A stretch of DNA of 64,000 nucleotides from an uncultured Candidatus Melainabacteria bacterium (GCA_934692625.1 CAKUUC010000007.1:1-64000), one strand, 5' to 3'. Shown: positions 34,094-43,463, counted from the stretch's first letter. Made by a program: numbers and translations. Notes: generated from the letters alone by a model not told the origin.

Positions 34094-34983
34094 TAAAACA
34101 AGCCTTTCATAAAATTAGCTACAGTGCCAATCCATTCTGTATGGAATACGAAACATTTGCAGAAGTAATACATCATTGGAATTGTGAATATGAAACTGTC
34201 TGTTCTATCCAAAAATCCGCCATGCCCAGGTAGGCTTGTGCCTGAATCTTTAACACCGGCATCACGTTTGATTAAAGATTCACACAAATCACCGATTTGA
34301 GCAAATATTGTAGAAATTACGCCTGCGGCAACAGCAATGTACCAATGAATATCAATACCTAACAAAAATGCCATATATGCCCATATCAATAATGAACCTA
34401 AAACTGCGAAAAATGCTCCGCCGATTGAACCCTCAATAGTTTTATTCGGGCTGATTACAGGTGCCAATTTATGCTTTCCGAATTTACTTCCGACATAGTA
34501 GCAACCCACATCAGTCATCAGAATTGCCGTAAACATTAAAACGACAAACCCTAAACCTGAATCATATTTTGCGCAAGACAAATCTCTCAAAAATATCAAA
34601 TGTAGAGGGAACCAACCGCAATAAACCATGCCTAATAGTGTTGTGGCAACGTTTGCGATATAAGGTTGGCGACCTTTGAATAGTACCCACATAAATGAAC
34701 ACATTGCGCAAATTGTCAAAGTTATTGCAACCAAATCAAAGCGTTTGAAAAATACAACCGCTGTAAGTATTGCCTGCGTAAAATATATAACTTTTAGGCT
34801 TGGATAAAAACCTTTATGATTAAGGATTTTTACATATTCTTTAGAACCCATTACAATCATAAAAATCAGCATTAAAAGTATCGCCACACCACCATAAATA
34901 ATGGAGAGCATAACCAAAGTTCCCATAATGAACCCTGTCAACATTCTTACTGCATTTTTATTCAAGCCCAAGTTAATATTCAT
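34093..34983 (-). CDS. cdsA: Phosphatidate cytidylyltransferase
   Basis: CdsA makes CDP-diacylglycerol for phospholipid synthesis. The 296-residue membrane protein has about eight hydrophobic segments and the C-terminal family signature, here SPNKTIEGSIGGAFFAVLGS followed by LCESLIKRDAGVKDSG and LPGHGGFLDRTDSFIFTIP. It overlaps both frr and rnc by one base. The usual uppS between frr and cdsA is missing. Confidence 0.96.
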   Translation of the reverse strand: MNINLGLNKNAVRMLTGFIMGTLVMLSIIYGGVAILLMLIFMIVMGSKEYVKILNHKGFYPSLKVIYFTQAILTAVVFFKRFDLVAITLTICAMCSFMWVLFKGRQPYIANVATTLLGMVYCGWFPLHLIFLRDLSCAKYDSGLGFVVLMFTAILMTDVGCYYVGSKFGKHKLAPVISPNKTIEGSIGGAFFAVLGSLLIWAYMAFLLGIDIHWYIAVAAGVISTIFAQIGDLCESLIKRDAGVKDSGTSLPGHGGFLDRTDSFIFTIPMMYYFCKCFVFHTEWIGTVANFMKGLF

Positions 34984-35549
34984 TATACAGTCATAACCTC
35001 TTTTTCTTTTACTGCTACTGCAGAATCAATATTTGCAGTGTATTTATCTGTCAATTTTTGGATTTTATCTTGATTATCTTTTACCATATCTTCCGGTAAG
35101 TTTTCACTTTTTTCAAGTTTTTTCAAGTTGTCAGTCATATCACGACGAATATTTCTAATAGCAACTTTTGCATCTTCACCCAATTTTTTAACATCTTTAG
35201 AAATTTCACGGCGTCTGTCTTCTGTCAACGGAGGGAAAGTCAATCTGATACAAATACCGTCACTGTTTGGAGTGATACCGATTTCAGCCTTGATAATTGC
35301 TTTTTCAATTTCTTTCATAATTGATTTATCGTAAGGAGTAATTACAAGAGTTGTACCGTCTTGTACTGAAACTTGTGACATTTGTCTTAGTGGAGTAGGT
35401 GCTCCGTAGTATTCAACGATAACTTTGTCCAAAATTCCAGGATTAGCACGTCCTGAACGGATTGTTCCGAATTCTTTTTGAAGTTGGGCAATGGCTTTTT
35501 CCATTTTTTCTTCGCCGAATAAAAATAATTCTTCTAAAGATTCTGTCAT
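34983..35549 (-). CDS. frr: Ribosome recycling factor
   Basis: RRF splits post-termination ribosomes together with EF-G. The 188-residue protein shows TIRSGRANPGILDKVIVEYY, GAPTPLRQMSQVSVQDG, ITPYDKSIMKEIEKAI and the hinge region RLTFPPLTEDRRREISKDVK. AAAGAGG precedes the ATG at 35549. It follows pyrH by 23 bp, the standard pair. Confidence 0.97.
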   Translation of the reverse strand: MTESLEELFLFGEEKMEKAIAQLQKEFGTIRSGRANPGILDKVIVEYYGAPTPLRQMSQVSVQDGTTLVITPYDKSIMKEIEKAIIKAEIGITPNSDGICIRLTFPPLTEDRRREISKDVKKLGEDAKVAIRNIRRDMTDNLKKLEKSENLPEDMVKDNQDKIQKLTDKYTANIDSAVAVKEKEVMTV

Positions 35550-35572
35550 TTTTTACCTCTTTCTTATAGTAA

Positions 35573-36283
35573 TTAACTTATATATGTTCCGATTTCTTTT
35601 CCTTCAAGAATATCTTTTATGCCGTCTTCTTTTTTGAAGTCAAAAACGACAATAGGAATTTTATTTTGCTTGCACAATGCGCATGCCGAAGTGTCCATAA
35701 CCTTCAAGCCGTTTTTGATAATATCGTCATAAGTAATATTATCTAATTTTTTCGCATCTTTGTTTACTGCAGGGTCATCAGTGTAAACCCCATCAACACC
35801 ATTTTTAGCCATTAACATTGCTTCTGCGTTAATTTCAGAAGCTCTCAAAGCAGCTGCTGTATCAGTTGTAAAGAATGGATTTCCTGTTCCTGCGGCAAAT
35901 ATAACAACACGACCTTTTTCTAGGTGTCTAATTGCTCTGTGTCTGATGTATGGCTCAGCAATTTGATTCATAGTGATTGCTGATTGAACTCTGCAAGGTA
36001 CACCGATTTGATTTAGCGCACTTTGAACAGCAATTGCGTTCATTACAGTCGCCAACATTCCTACATAATCACCTGATGCTTGATCCATACCTAATTTCGC
36101 ACTGTTTTTCATTCCTCTGAAAATATTTCCGCCACCAACAACAACTGCAACTTCAGCGCCAAGTTCGGTAACTTTTTTTATTTCATTTGCAATCATTTTT
36201 ACCGGTTCTTGGTCTATGCCAAATTGTTGGCTTCCTAACAATGCTTCACCACTGATTTTTAATAAAATTCTATTATATTTCAA
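35573..36283 (-). CDS. pyrH: UMP kinase
   Basis: PyrH phosphorylates UMP to UDP. The 236-residue protein has RILLKISGEALLG, VAVVVGGGNIFRGMKN, GDYVGMLATVMNAIAVQ, IFAAGTGNPFFTTDTAAALR and the C-terminal VFDFKKEDGIKDIL. The start codon is TTG at 36283 with GGGAGAAG upstream, giving the expected beginning MKYNRILLKISG. It heads the five-gene run. Confidence 0.97.
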   Translation of the reverse strand: MKYNRILLKISGEALLGSQQFGIDQEPVKMIANEIKKVTELGAEVAVVVGGGNIFRGMKNSAKLGMDQASGDYVGMLATVMNAIAVQSALNQIGVPCRVQSAITMNQIAEPYIRHRAIRHLEKGRVVIFAAGTGNPFFTTDTAAALRASEINAEAMLMAKNGVDGVYTDDPAVNKDAKKLDNITYDDIIKNGLKVMDTSACALCKQNKIPIVVFDFKKEDGIKDILEGKEIGTYIS

Positions 36284-36359
36284 AATACTTCTCCCTTAAC
36301 TTTTGGCTTAATACTACTCCAAAAACACCCGTATGTAAAGAATTTATTAAGGTTTATTA

Positions 36360-37100
36360 TCACTCTAATGTTTCTTGTACTGAAACTGATTCTACCCCTT
36401 CTTTATTTACAAAAATTTTATATAAATCCTTGATTGACTTTTTATTCAAGACTTCAGCAATGCAAGAAATTTTTGAAGTATTACCTTCTGCATTGTATTG
36501 TTTTTTTGTCAATCCTGAAATGTCTTGGAATTTATCTATGATAAAATCTTGCATTTTTTCAATATGTTCATTATCGCAAACTACGGAAATCTTTACACGT
36601 TTAGTTCTTTTTGTACTGTTTGGTAAACATTTTTTCTCCAGAATTCTAATCATAACAAGAGTAATAATGGCAAGTAGTGTTCCGGCAAAAGCGATTTCAA
36701 ACATGCCAGCGCCGCATGCCATACCGATACTTGCAGCAATCCACAAAGTTGCGGCTGTCGTAAGTCCCAAAACGATAGGTCCGTTTCTCAACACTGTTCC
36801 TGCACCGATAAAACCGATACCTGTAACGATTTGTGCCGCAACACGAGATGTGTCACGGATACCTGTTGCTTGAGTTAAATCAACGTTATCCCCAGGGGCA
36901 AATGTCGGAAATCCGTATATAGATAGGATTGTAAAAACGCAAGCGCCCAAACATACTAAAATATGTGTTCTTAAACCGGCGTATTTATTGGTTAATTCTC
37001 TTTCTAAGCCTATGCAAAACCCAAATACAACGGCGATTGTTACCCTTATGATATAGTCAACATTTATAATATTTATTAAGTGCTGTAAAGTTGAATCCAT
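36360..37100 (-). CDS. MgtC/SapB family membrane protein
   Basis: The 246-residue protein has four to five N-terminal membrane segments with the MgtC signature FGFCIGLERELTNKYAGLRT and GIGFIGAGTVLRNG. A soluble C-terminal ACT-like part (about residues 165-246) follows. Members are involved in growth at low magnesium and, in pathogens, in modulating the F-type ATPase; which applies here is not visible. GGAAAAGGAA precedes the ATG. It is 42 bp downstream of the ABC permease gene. Confidence 0.9.
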   Translation of the reverse strand: MDSTLQHLINIINVDYIIRVTIAVVFGFCIGLERELTNKYAGLRTHILVCLGACVFTILSIYGFPTFAPGDNVDLTQATGIRDTSRVAAQIVTGIGFIGAGTVLRNGPIVLGLTTAATLWIAASIGMACGAGMFEIAFAGTLLAIITLVMIRILEKKCLPNSTKRTKRVKISVVCDNEHIEKMQDFIIDKFQDISGLTKKQYNAEGNTSKISCIAEVLNKKSIKDLYKIFVNKEGVESVSVQETLE

Positions 37101-37142
37101 TTCCTTTTCCTTATATTTTACTATTCTTATTTCTCAATTGCT

Positions 37143-38210
37143 CTATCTTACTTTACTTTGCGGATCGAGTATATCCCTAATAGTATCACCGATAAGATTA
37201 AATGCCAACACTGACACAAAAATCAATATCCCCGGAGTTAACAACCAAGGTCGATATATTATATTAGTAAACTCTTGCGCTTCTTTCAACATATTACCCC
37301 AACTTGCATCCGGCTGTTGAATTCCTAAACCTAAAAAACTAAGTCCAGATTCTGACAGAATATAAGATGGTACGGACAATGTCATTGCAACGATTACAAA
37401 ACTTGTTGTCTGAGGTAAGATGTGTTTGGTAATAATTCTAAAGTTTGAAGCCCCTATTGAACGAGCCGCCAAAACATATTCTTGATTTTTTACAGATAAA
37501 ACCATTCCTCTAACAACACGAGCAAATCCAGCCCAACCAATCAAGGCTAATATTACGACAATTAGCATAAATCGTTGAGTACTGGTCATTCCTGATGGTA
37601 AAATTGATGCTAAAATTATCAACAAATAAAAACTCGGAATTGACATAACTGCTTCTGCAAATCTCATCATTATCATATCTACTTTTCCGCCGAAATATCC
37701 TGAAATTCCTCCATAAAGCAGTCCGATAGGAAACAATACAAATAGTGCCAAAAATCCGATTGTCATTGAAATTCTACCGCCAAATAGCAGTCTTGAAAAT
37801 ACATCTCGTCCGTTGATATCTGTTCCTAGCAAATATATTCTACCGGAATTATCAGTAGTGAATAAATGAATTTTAGCGGGTATAAGTCCTAAAAATTTAT
37901 AAGGTTCACCCTTTGAAATGAATTTTATATAATGTTTTTGGCTCCTGTCTAAACGATATTTTATTTCAAGTGAATTGTTATCAAACTCACGGATATAATT
38001 ATACGTATAAGGTTTTGATAGTTTTCCGTTCTCATCAATTGTGAAAACTTTAGAAGGCGGAACGTAAGCCATTGTTCTATCCGAGAAATCTTTTGAATAT
38101 GGAGCAATAAAATCTGCAAAAAACAGCATTGCATATATGATACAAAGAACTATTAGTGCCAATCGAGCAAATTTATCTTTCCATAATTGTTTTAAAACTT
38201 CTTTTATCAT
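37143..38210 (-). CDS. Peptide-type ABC transporter permease (OppC-like)
   Basis: The 355-residue inner-membrane protein has an N-terminal anchor, a soluble stretch of about 95 residues and a five-helix permease core. The ATPase-contact EAA loop is seen in EYVLAARSIGASNFRIITKH. The C-terminus reads LTPGILIFVSVLAFNLIGDT, as in OppC/DppC. It pairs with the OppB-like gene, overlapping it by 4 bp. No ATPase genes follow; MgtC does. Confidence 0.93.
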   Translation of the reverse strand: MIKEVLKQLWKDKFARLALIVLCIIYAMLFFADFIAPYSKDFSDRTMAYVPPSKVFTIDENGKLSKPYTYNYIREFDNNSLEIKYRLDRSQKHYIKFISKGEPYKFLGLIPAKIHLFTTDNSGRIYLLGTDINGRDVFSRLLFGGRISMTIGFLALFVLFPIGLLYGGISGYFGGKVDMIMMRFAEAVMSIPSFYLLIILASILPSGMTSTQRFMLIVVILALIGWAGFARVVRGMVLSVKNQEYVLAARSIGASNFRIITKHILPQTTSFVIVAMTLSVPSYILSESGLSFLGLGIQQPDASWGNMLKEAQEFTNIIYRPWLLTPGILIFVSVLAFNLIGDTIRDILDPQSKVR

Positions 38211-39178
38211 GATTTCACCCTAATTCTCGGATCTGTCATAATTAGCAGAATATCCGCAATCAAATTACCCACAATCAGCATAATTGCACCCATCATAAGT
38301 GAAGCCATTACAAGGTTTATGTCTGATTTCATAACGGCTTCCAATATCAAAGTGCCAAGTCCAGGGTAATTAAATACATATTCAGTCAATGCTGCACCGC
38401 TGAGAAGTCCCGCAAACTCAAACCCTAACAAGGTTATCATTGGATTTATTGCATTCCTTAATGCATGTTTATATACAACCGTAAACTCAGACAATCCCTT
38501 AGCCCTTGCAAATTTTACATAATCGCTATCCAAAACATCAAGCATATTGGCTCTCATTTGACGTTGCAAACCAGCCAATGAAATTGTGAACAAAACCAGT
38601 ACCGGCAAAATTAAATGAGATGAAATATCTGCAAATTTTCCAAAGAAATTCATATCTGCAAAATTTGGAGAGGTTAAGCCACCAATTGGAAACAAACCTG
38701 TTTTTACCGCAAACATAAGCAATAACACCGCAAAAAAGAACGACGGAATTGCCATTCCTATACTTGTTAATACCGTCAGCAATCTGTCAAACGGCGTTTT
38801 CCAATTTACTGCCGCCAAAATTCCTAACGGAACTCCGACAAGCCAAGTTAATAAAATTACTATACTTGTTAATAACAAGGTATTTGGAATTCGTTCTTTT
38901 AATTTTTGGCTGACTTTTTCTCCGTTTGACGTTACTCCTAAATCTCCTTTAACAAAAGAAATTGCCCATTTGCCATACTGAATAATTACGGGTTTATCTA
39001 ATCCCAAACGAACACGCTCTTTTTGCACCGTTTCAGGAGAGATTGAAGGGTTTAGCTTTAATTCTGCAAGTGGGTCAACCGGTGACAATCTTATTATGAA
39101 GAAACTGATAAATGATACAATTATCAGTAACGGTATTGTTTGAAGTATGCGTTTTATTATATATTTTAATGTTTCCAT
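38207..39178 (-). CDS. Peptide-type ABC transporter permease (OppB-like)
   Basis: The 323-residue protein has six membrane segments and the OppB features: KYIIKRILQTIPLLIIVSFI at the start, SPVDPLAELKLNPSISPETV, and the EAA loop DYVKFARAKGLSEFTVVYKH. The end reads NLIADILLIMTDPRIRV. It lies 2 bp after the binding-protein gene and overlaps the OppC-like gene. Confidence 0.94.
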   Translation of the reverse strand: METLKYIIKRILQTIPLLIIVSFISFFIIRLSPVDPLAELKLNPSISPETVQKERVRLGLDKPVIIQYGKWAISFVKGDLGVTSNGEKVSQKLKERIPNTLLLTSIVILLTWLVGVPLGILAAVNWKTPFDRLLTVLTSIGMAIPSFFFAVLLLMFAVKTGLFPIGGLTSPNFADMNFFGKFADISSHLILPVLVLFTISLAGLQRQMRANMLDVLDSDYVKFARAKGLSEFTVVYKHALRNAINPMITLLGFEFAGLLSGAALTEYVFNYPGLGTLILEAVMKSDINLVMASLMMGAIMLIVGNLIADILLIMTDPRIRVKS

Positions 39179-39180
39179 AA

Positions 39181-41022
39181 TTATTTCCCGATATAAATTT
39201 CTTCGATATTGTATGTAACTCCGCTCAATGGTGATGGATAGATGTTTTTAAATTTGTTTCTTATTGCCGTGATGATTATTGGCGAATAAATGTATATCAT
39301 TGGTTTTTCTTTGTAAACAATTTCTTGGTACCTGTCGTAATATTTTTTACGTTCTGAAAAAGTTGTTGCTAACGCGCCTTTTATATACATTTCATCAAGT
39401 TCTTTTTCCCAAGGTAAAATTTTTGCCTTACCTTCTTTAGGTGTTCGCATATTGAACATGTGGAGTCGACCGTCAGACATCCAAACATTTTTTCCGCCGT
39501 TAGGTTCTAATGGTGAGCCTGTAAGTCCCATGATTACCATATCCCAGTCAAATGTGCTGACAAGTTTGTTGACTAAAGAGTTAAATTCGATAGGTTTGAA
39601 ATTAACTTTCATCCCTAAATCCTCTAAATCCTGTTTAACCATTACTCCGATTGCTTCACGTTCTGTATTTCCGGCGTTTGTATAAAGGTCGAATTCTACA
39701 CGGTGCCCGTCTTTATCGTACAAAGCGCCTTTTTTATCCGTATAAAATCCGGATTTTTTTAAATATGCTTTTGCTTTGTTCAAATCTCTGTTATAAGGTT
39801 TTAATTTTTTATTCAGAAATATTGAATTTAGACTTTCCGGAGTAAATAATGGTGCGCCAATACCGTTTGCAATATTAAATACCATATTTTTGCGGTCGAT
39901 TGCATAATCAACAGCGGTTCTGAAGTTCAAGTCTTGAAACCATTTTTGTTTGATTGGATTTACGTAATATTTTTTATTTTCACCTTTTCGGTTGTTCAAA
40001 TTCATTGAAAGATACATTGTGCCTGTTGTTGGTCCGAGATTGTACAATGTAAAATCGGAATGAGGTTCTAATGCTTTATATCTTGCGACTTTTGAACCTT
40101 GAAGAGTGATTACGTCAATTTCTTTTGCTTCAAATTTCAAAACTTCATTGTTTAAATCTCCGACTATCAAATAAACAAGTTTGTCCAAATACGGAAGTTT
40201 TTGATTTTTTGTGTTTATCTCGTAATAATTCGGATTACGTTCAAAAACTACTCGTTGTGCTGGAATGTATTCTTTTAGTTTGAAAGCGCCGGAAACTACA
40301 AAATCTTTAGGTTTTGTAGTCGTTGATAAAAATGAGTCAAAATAAGTTCCACCTTTTTTAACCGCATCAGCAAAGACATGTTTTGGTGCAATTGAAGCGG
40401 AAAGTAACCTTACGAAAGGCGCAAAAGGTTTTGGTGTTACAAATTCAACCGTGTAATTGTCTATTTTTTTTACTGTTGGTAGTTTGTCATCTATTACCAT
40501 TGAATCTCTGGTTGAGGTGTCCCCAAGACCTGCCAAAATAATATCATTCCAAGTAAACACTACATCATCTGCTGTTATTGGTTTGCCGTCAGACCATTTT
40601 ATCCCGTGACGAAGATTTACAATATATGTTTTGTCGTCCGGTAATATCTTAAAAGATTTTGCGAGTTTTGGTGTTGGTTGACCAGAAATAGGGTCAGTTG
40701 TGAGTAGTCCGTCATACATAACTCCTGCCATAGTTTGTGAAATATTATCTTTACAATTAAACGGATTGAAGGTTTTTGGACCTTGTCCGATTGTAGATGC
40801 GATAAATTCTCCGCCAAAATTTCCGACAGGCGCAGTTGATTGCAGATAGTCAATACCATTAATTGTTTTATTTATTGGTTCAGGGTAAGTAAAAGTTAAT
40901 GGAGTGTTTTGAGTAACACTAACTTTTTCATCAACACTAGGAACATCTTTCACGATGCAAGACTTTCCCAAAAGTGCGACTATTACAATAATAAATATAA
41001 CCCTAAAGACTCTCTGATACAT
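39181..41022 (-). CDS. Peptide ABC transporter substrate-binding protein (SBP_bac_5)
   Basis: The 613-residue protein begins with a membrane/signal segment ending in LLGKSC, a poor lipobox with Cys22, so it is either lipid-anchored or cut nearby. The family 5 core follows: GVMYDGLLTTDPISGQPTPK, LRHGIKWSDGKPITADDVVF and FRTAVDYAIDRKNMV. It likely captures oligopeptides or a similar solute in the periplasm for the two permeases that follow. No strong ribosome site is visible before the ATG. Confidence 0.93.
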   Translation of the reverse strand: MYQRVFRVIFIIVIVALLGKSCIVKDVPSVDEKVSVTQNTPLTFTYPEPINKTINGIDYLQSTAPVGNFGGEFIASTIGQGPKTFNPFNCKDNISQTMAGVMYDGLLTTDPISGQPTPKLAKSFKILPDDKTYIVNLRHGIKWSDGKPITADDVVFTWNDIILAGLGDTSTRDSMVIDDKLPTVKKIDNYTVEFVTPKPFAPFVRLLSASIAPKHVFADAVKKGGTYFDSFLSTTTKPKDFVVSGAFKLKEYIPAQRVVFERNPNYYEINTKNQKLPYLDKLVYLIVGDLNNEVLKFEAKEIDVITLQGSKVARYKALEPHSDFTLYNLGPTTGTMYLSMNLNNRKGENKKYYVNPIKQKWFQDLNFRTAVDYAIDRKNMVFNIANGIGAPLFTPESLNSIFLNKKLKPYNRDLNKAKAYLKKSGFYTDKKGALYDKDGHRVEFDLYTNAGNTEREAIGVMVKQDLEDLGMKVNFKPIEFNSLVNKLVSTFDWDMVIMGLTGSPLEPNGGKNVWMSDGRLHMFNMRTPKEGKAKILPWEKELDEMYIKGALATTFSERKKYYDRYQEIVYKEKPMIYIYSPIIITAIRNKFKNIYPSPLSGVTYNIEEIYIGK

Positions 41023-41126
41023 AAGTTAAGAATATCATAAAAACAAAGAATTAAAACTAACCTGTAAGATAATTTTGCTTATAGTATAATCAAAATATGT
41101 AAGATGAGAATATTTATAATAGGAAA

Positions 41127-41324
41127 TTGGTTGAAAACATTAGGTTATTCAGGAAAAAGAATAACTATTCTCAAGAATATCTTGCAGAATTGATTGACCG
41201 TACACGAGAGCATGTAAATCGTTTAGAAAAGTGCAAAGAAACAATCGAATTTCCGACATTTATAAAATTAGCACAAGTTTTTGGGGTATCGTTGGACGAA
41301 CTCGCCGGATTTGAAGTGAAATAG
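41127..41324 (+). CDS. XRE-family HTH regulator, 5' end disturbed
   Basis: The 65-residue protein is a complete XRE helix-turn-helix: ENIRLFRKKNNYSQEYLAEL, REHVNRLEKCKETIEFPTFI and LAQVFGVSLDELAGF. The frame opens at TTG 41127 with AGGAAA almost touching it. Upstream in the same frame the sequence still looks coding (DENIYNRKLVEN) and reaches ATG TAA at 41097-41102, a start codon followed at once by a stop. TATAAT lies at 41085-41090. So the normal start may have been lost, and the present start is uncertain. Confidence 0.6.
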   Translation: MVENIRLFRKKNNYSQEYLAELIDRTREHVNRLEKCKETIEFPTFIKLAQVFGVSLDELAGFEVK

Positions 41325-41356
41325 GAAAATCATTTGTCTGATATGTAAATTACGCT

Positions 41357-41636
41357 GTTGGCGTGGCAACGCCAACCTACTTTTCAAATAGTAAGTCATT
41401 CTGAAAAGATTAAAAATCGAGCAATTTTTAATTGCATAGATTTTATCTTATTCAGAATCTGTTATAAAGAACCACGTCGTCGGCATGGCAACGCCGACTT
41501 ACCTTTCCAATTTATACTTTTTCTGGCTTGCCACGAAAATCTTACGATTGTCTTGTATTTTGACGGGTCGGACTATTTTGTTCGCATTAAACGGCATTAC
41601 TCAAACCAAAATGTAGGTCGGAATTGCCATTCCGAC
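41357..41636. repeat. Cluster of three 20-bp hairpin repeats
   Basis: Copies lie at 41357-41376, 41479-41498 and, inverted, 41617-41636. Each is an 8-bp arm, a 4-base loop and an 8-bp arm. Read in one direction all have loop GGCA and are followed by CTAC or TTAC. The arms are GTTGGCGT/ACGCCAAC, GTCGGCAT/ACGCCGAC and GTCGGAAT/ATTCCGAC, so the stems change while pairing is kept. The 320-bp spacer 41325-41645 holds no gene. Confidence 0.82.
41396..41462 (+). repeat. Palindromic dispersed repeat, copy 2
   Basis: This is the opposite-strand match of 955-1020, beginning TCATTCTGAAAAGATTAAAA and ending GATTTTATCTTATTCAGAAT. The ends are inverted copies of each other and the core GCAATTTTTAATTGC is a palindrome. 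It lies between two of the 20-bp hairpin repeats. Confidence 0.78.
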
Positions 41637-41645
41637 ACCATAAAA

Positions 41646-42080
41646 CTAATCCTTTTTATTATTAATACTTTCTAATTCTGCATTCAGCGTTTTTATTTGA
41701 ACTTCCAGTTTTGTACGTTCGTCAATTACTGTATTGAAAGCTTTTTCAAGAGTTTTAATTTTTGCTTCCAAAACATCAACTTTTGATGCGTTGTTTTGAC
41801 CTGTGATTGATGTTTTTTCAAGTTCTCTTTCGTATGCTTTGACTTTAGCTTTTGTTGCAGACAAGAACATATAAATTATTCCAGCGCCCGTAAACAATCC
41901 TGCAAGCATTACAATAATTGTATAAGTAGATAATCGCATAACTACACTCATCTCTGTCGGAGTAGAGCCAATAGTCTGATGTGCATAAATTATTTGCTGG
42001 TAATTACCCCAGTTCATAATTACAAAATACAATGTTCCAAGTAGTAATATTATGCTTATTATAAAAAATAAATTCTTCAT
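41646..42080 (-). CDS. Two-helix membrane protein with coiled coil
   Basis: The 144-residue protein has membrane segments at about residues 4-22 and 53-75, then a long charged coiled coil from about 77 to the end (VLEAKIKTLEKAFNTVIDER). The topology resembles LapA-type proteins (DUF1049), but I cannot assign it firmly. It lies 1 bp after rluD on the same strand, so it is probably co-transcribed with lspA and rluD. Confidence 0.75.
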   Translation of the reverse strand: MKNLFFIISIILLLGTLYFVIMNWGNYQQIIYAHQTIGSTPTEMSVVMRLSTYTIIVMLAGLFTGAGIIYMFLSATKAKVKAYERELEKTSITGQNNASKVDVLEAKIKTLEKAFNTVIDERTKLEVQIKTLNAELESINNKKD

Positions 42081-42081
42081 T

Positions 42082-42996
42082 TTATACGCTCCCGCTTCTG
42101 AAATAATTCAAAACTTTTGCCAGTTTTTCATCAGGTTCAATCTCTAATTCGATTATATCAGAGGAAAAAGGTTTTGTAAATTTTAAATAAAAAGATTGGA
42201 GAACTTGTTCATCAGTTTTGACTTTTCCAACACCTGCTCCGTACAATGTATCATTATAAACGGGGTGATGTTTAAAACTTGTGTGAACTCTGATTTGGTG
42301 AGTTCGTCCCGTAATCAAATTCAATTCAACATAAGTTGCATCTTTAAATCTTTCAAGTACTTTTAATTCTGTAATGCTCGGTTTGCCATCTGGTGTTACT
42401 GTCATTTTGTGAGGTTTTGTTTTATGTCTTCCGATAGGTTCATCTATAATATCCTCATCAAGCGGGTAAACTCCTTTTAATACTGCATGATATTTTTTTG
42501 TCATATTGTGTTCTTTTATCATTTGAGCGAGATATTCGTGAGTTTTGTTATTTTTTGCAATCATTAAAAGTCCAGAAGTGTTTCTGTCTAATCTGTGAAC
42601 TATTCCACGTCTGAATTCTCCGTTCAAATCCGACAAATTATTTCCATATTTAAACAACAATGCATTTACCAATGTTCCAGAAGTTTCTAGTGGTGTCGGG
42701 TGAGTAAGCATGCCTGATGGTTTGTTCACAACAAGCATATTTTCATCTTCCCAAATAATTTCGAGTGGAATATTTTCAGGTAAAATTTCTAAACTCTTTT
42801 CTTCAATTAGGTTTTCAAATTCAATGTTGTCATTCTCTTTCAATATATAAGACGGCTTTTTAATCTCTTGATTAACTTTAACCAAGCCTTTTTTTATTGA
42901 ATTTTGAATTTTTGAACGAGAAATTCCGTCATACAATTCTGACAAAAACAAATCCAATCTTATATTTTCGTTGTTTTCATCAATTCTTATAAGCAT
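42082..42996 (-). CDS. rluD: RluD-type 23S rRNA pseudouridine synthase
   Basis: The 304-residue protein has an N-terminal S4 RNA-binding domain (LDLFLSELYDGISRSKIQNS) and the RluA-family catalytic site GIVHRLDRNTSGLLMIAKN with its Asp. It also has HLMI-like and GRTHQIRVHTSFKHHPVYND stretches. RluD-group enzymes modify helix 69 of 23S rRNA; RluC is the alternative. It follows lspA by 2 bp, a common pairing. Confidence 0.94.
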   Translation of the reverse strand: MLIRIDENNENIRLDLFLSELYDGISRSKIQNSIKKGLVKVNQEIKKPSYILKENDNIEFENLIEEKSLEILPENIPLEIIWEDENMLVVNKPSGMLTHPTPLETSGTLVNALLFKYGNNLSDLNGEFRRGIVHRLDRNTSGLLMIAKNNKTHEYLAQMIKEHNMTKKYHAVLKGVYPLDEDIIDEPIGRHKTKPHKMTVTPDGKPSITELKVLERFKDATYVELNLITGRTHQIRVHTSFKHHPVYNDTLYGAGVGKVKTDEQVLQSFYLKFTKPFSSDIIELEIEPDEKLAKVLNYFRSGSV

Positions 42997-42998
42997 GA

Positions 42999-43463
42999 CT
43001 ATTTACCCTTTGAACAAAGCAAAATTCCAATCAAAGCAATTACGCCGATTGTTATAAAAATATCTGCAACGTTAAATATCGGAAAGTGCAAGAAGTTCAA
43101 TTGAATGTAATCTCTAACGTATCCTAGCACAATTCTTTCGTGGCAATTGCTCATAATTCCTGCTGATAAAAGTCCGATAAATGATACAGAAATTAAGTGA
43201 ATTGCTTTGATGTGATTGTGCACATAAAGAAATAAAAACGTAGTTGCCACTATTGCTACAATAATTAGAAATTCTCTAGCATTTTGTAATAGGCTAAATG
43301 CAGCGCCTGAATTTTTCAAATAATGTAGAGTAAATACCGCATTTGAATAATGATGTCCGGAAGTCAGATTGTCTACAATCAGTTTTGACGAAAATAATGC
43401 CAAAAATAACCAAAATATAAAACAAGCTATCAAAAATAAATATTTACCGATTGATGTATTCAT
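42999..43463 (-). CDS. lspA: Lipoprotein signal peptidase
   Basis: LspA removes signal peptides from prolipoproteins in the inner membrane. The 154-residue protein has four membrane segments and the family motifs LKNSGAAFSLL (Asn-x-Gly-x-Ala-Phe) and FPIFNVADIFITIGV, which carries a catalytic Asp. The other Asp is in the preceding conserved region. Immediately downstream of the gene at 43464. Confidence 0.95.
   Translation of the reverse strand: MNTSIGKYLFLIACFIFWLFLALFSSKLIVDNLTSGHHYSNAVFTLHYLKNSGAAFSLLQNAREFLIIVAIVATTFLFLYVHNHIKAIHLISVSFIGLLSAGIMSNCHERIVLGYVRDYIQLNFLHFPIFNVADIFITIGVIALIGILLCSKGK

Noticed and set aside
41358..41675. 105-residue plus-strand frame in the repeat cluster
   Set aside because: It consists of the hairpin repeats and the palindrome read as codons, without ribosome site.
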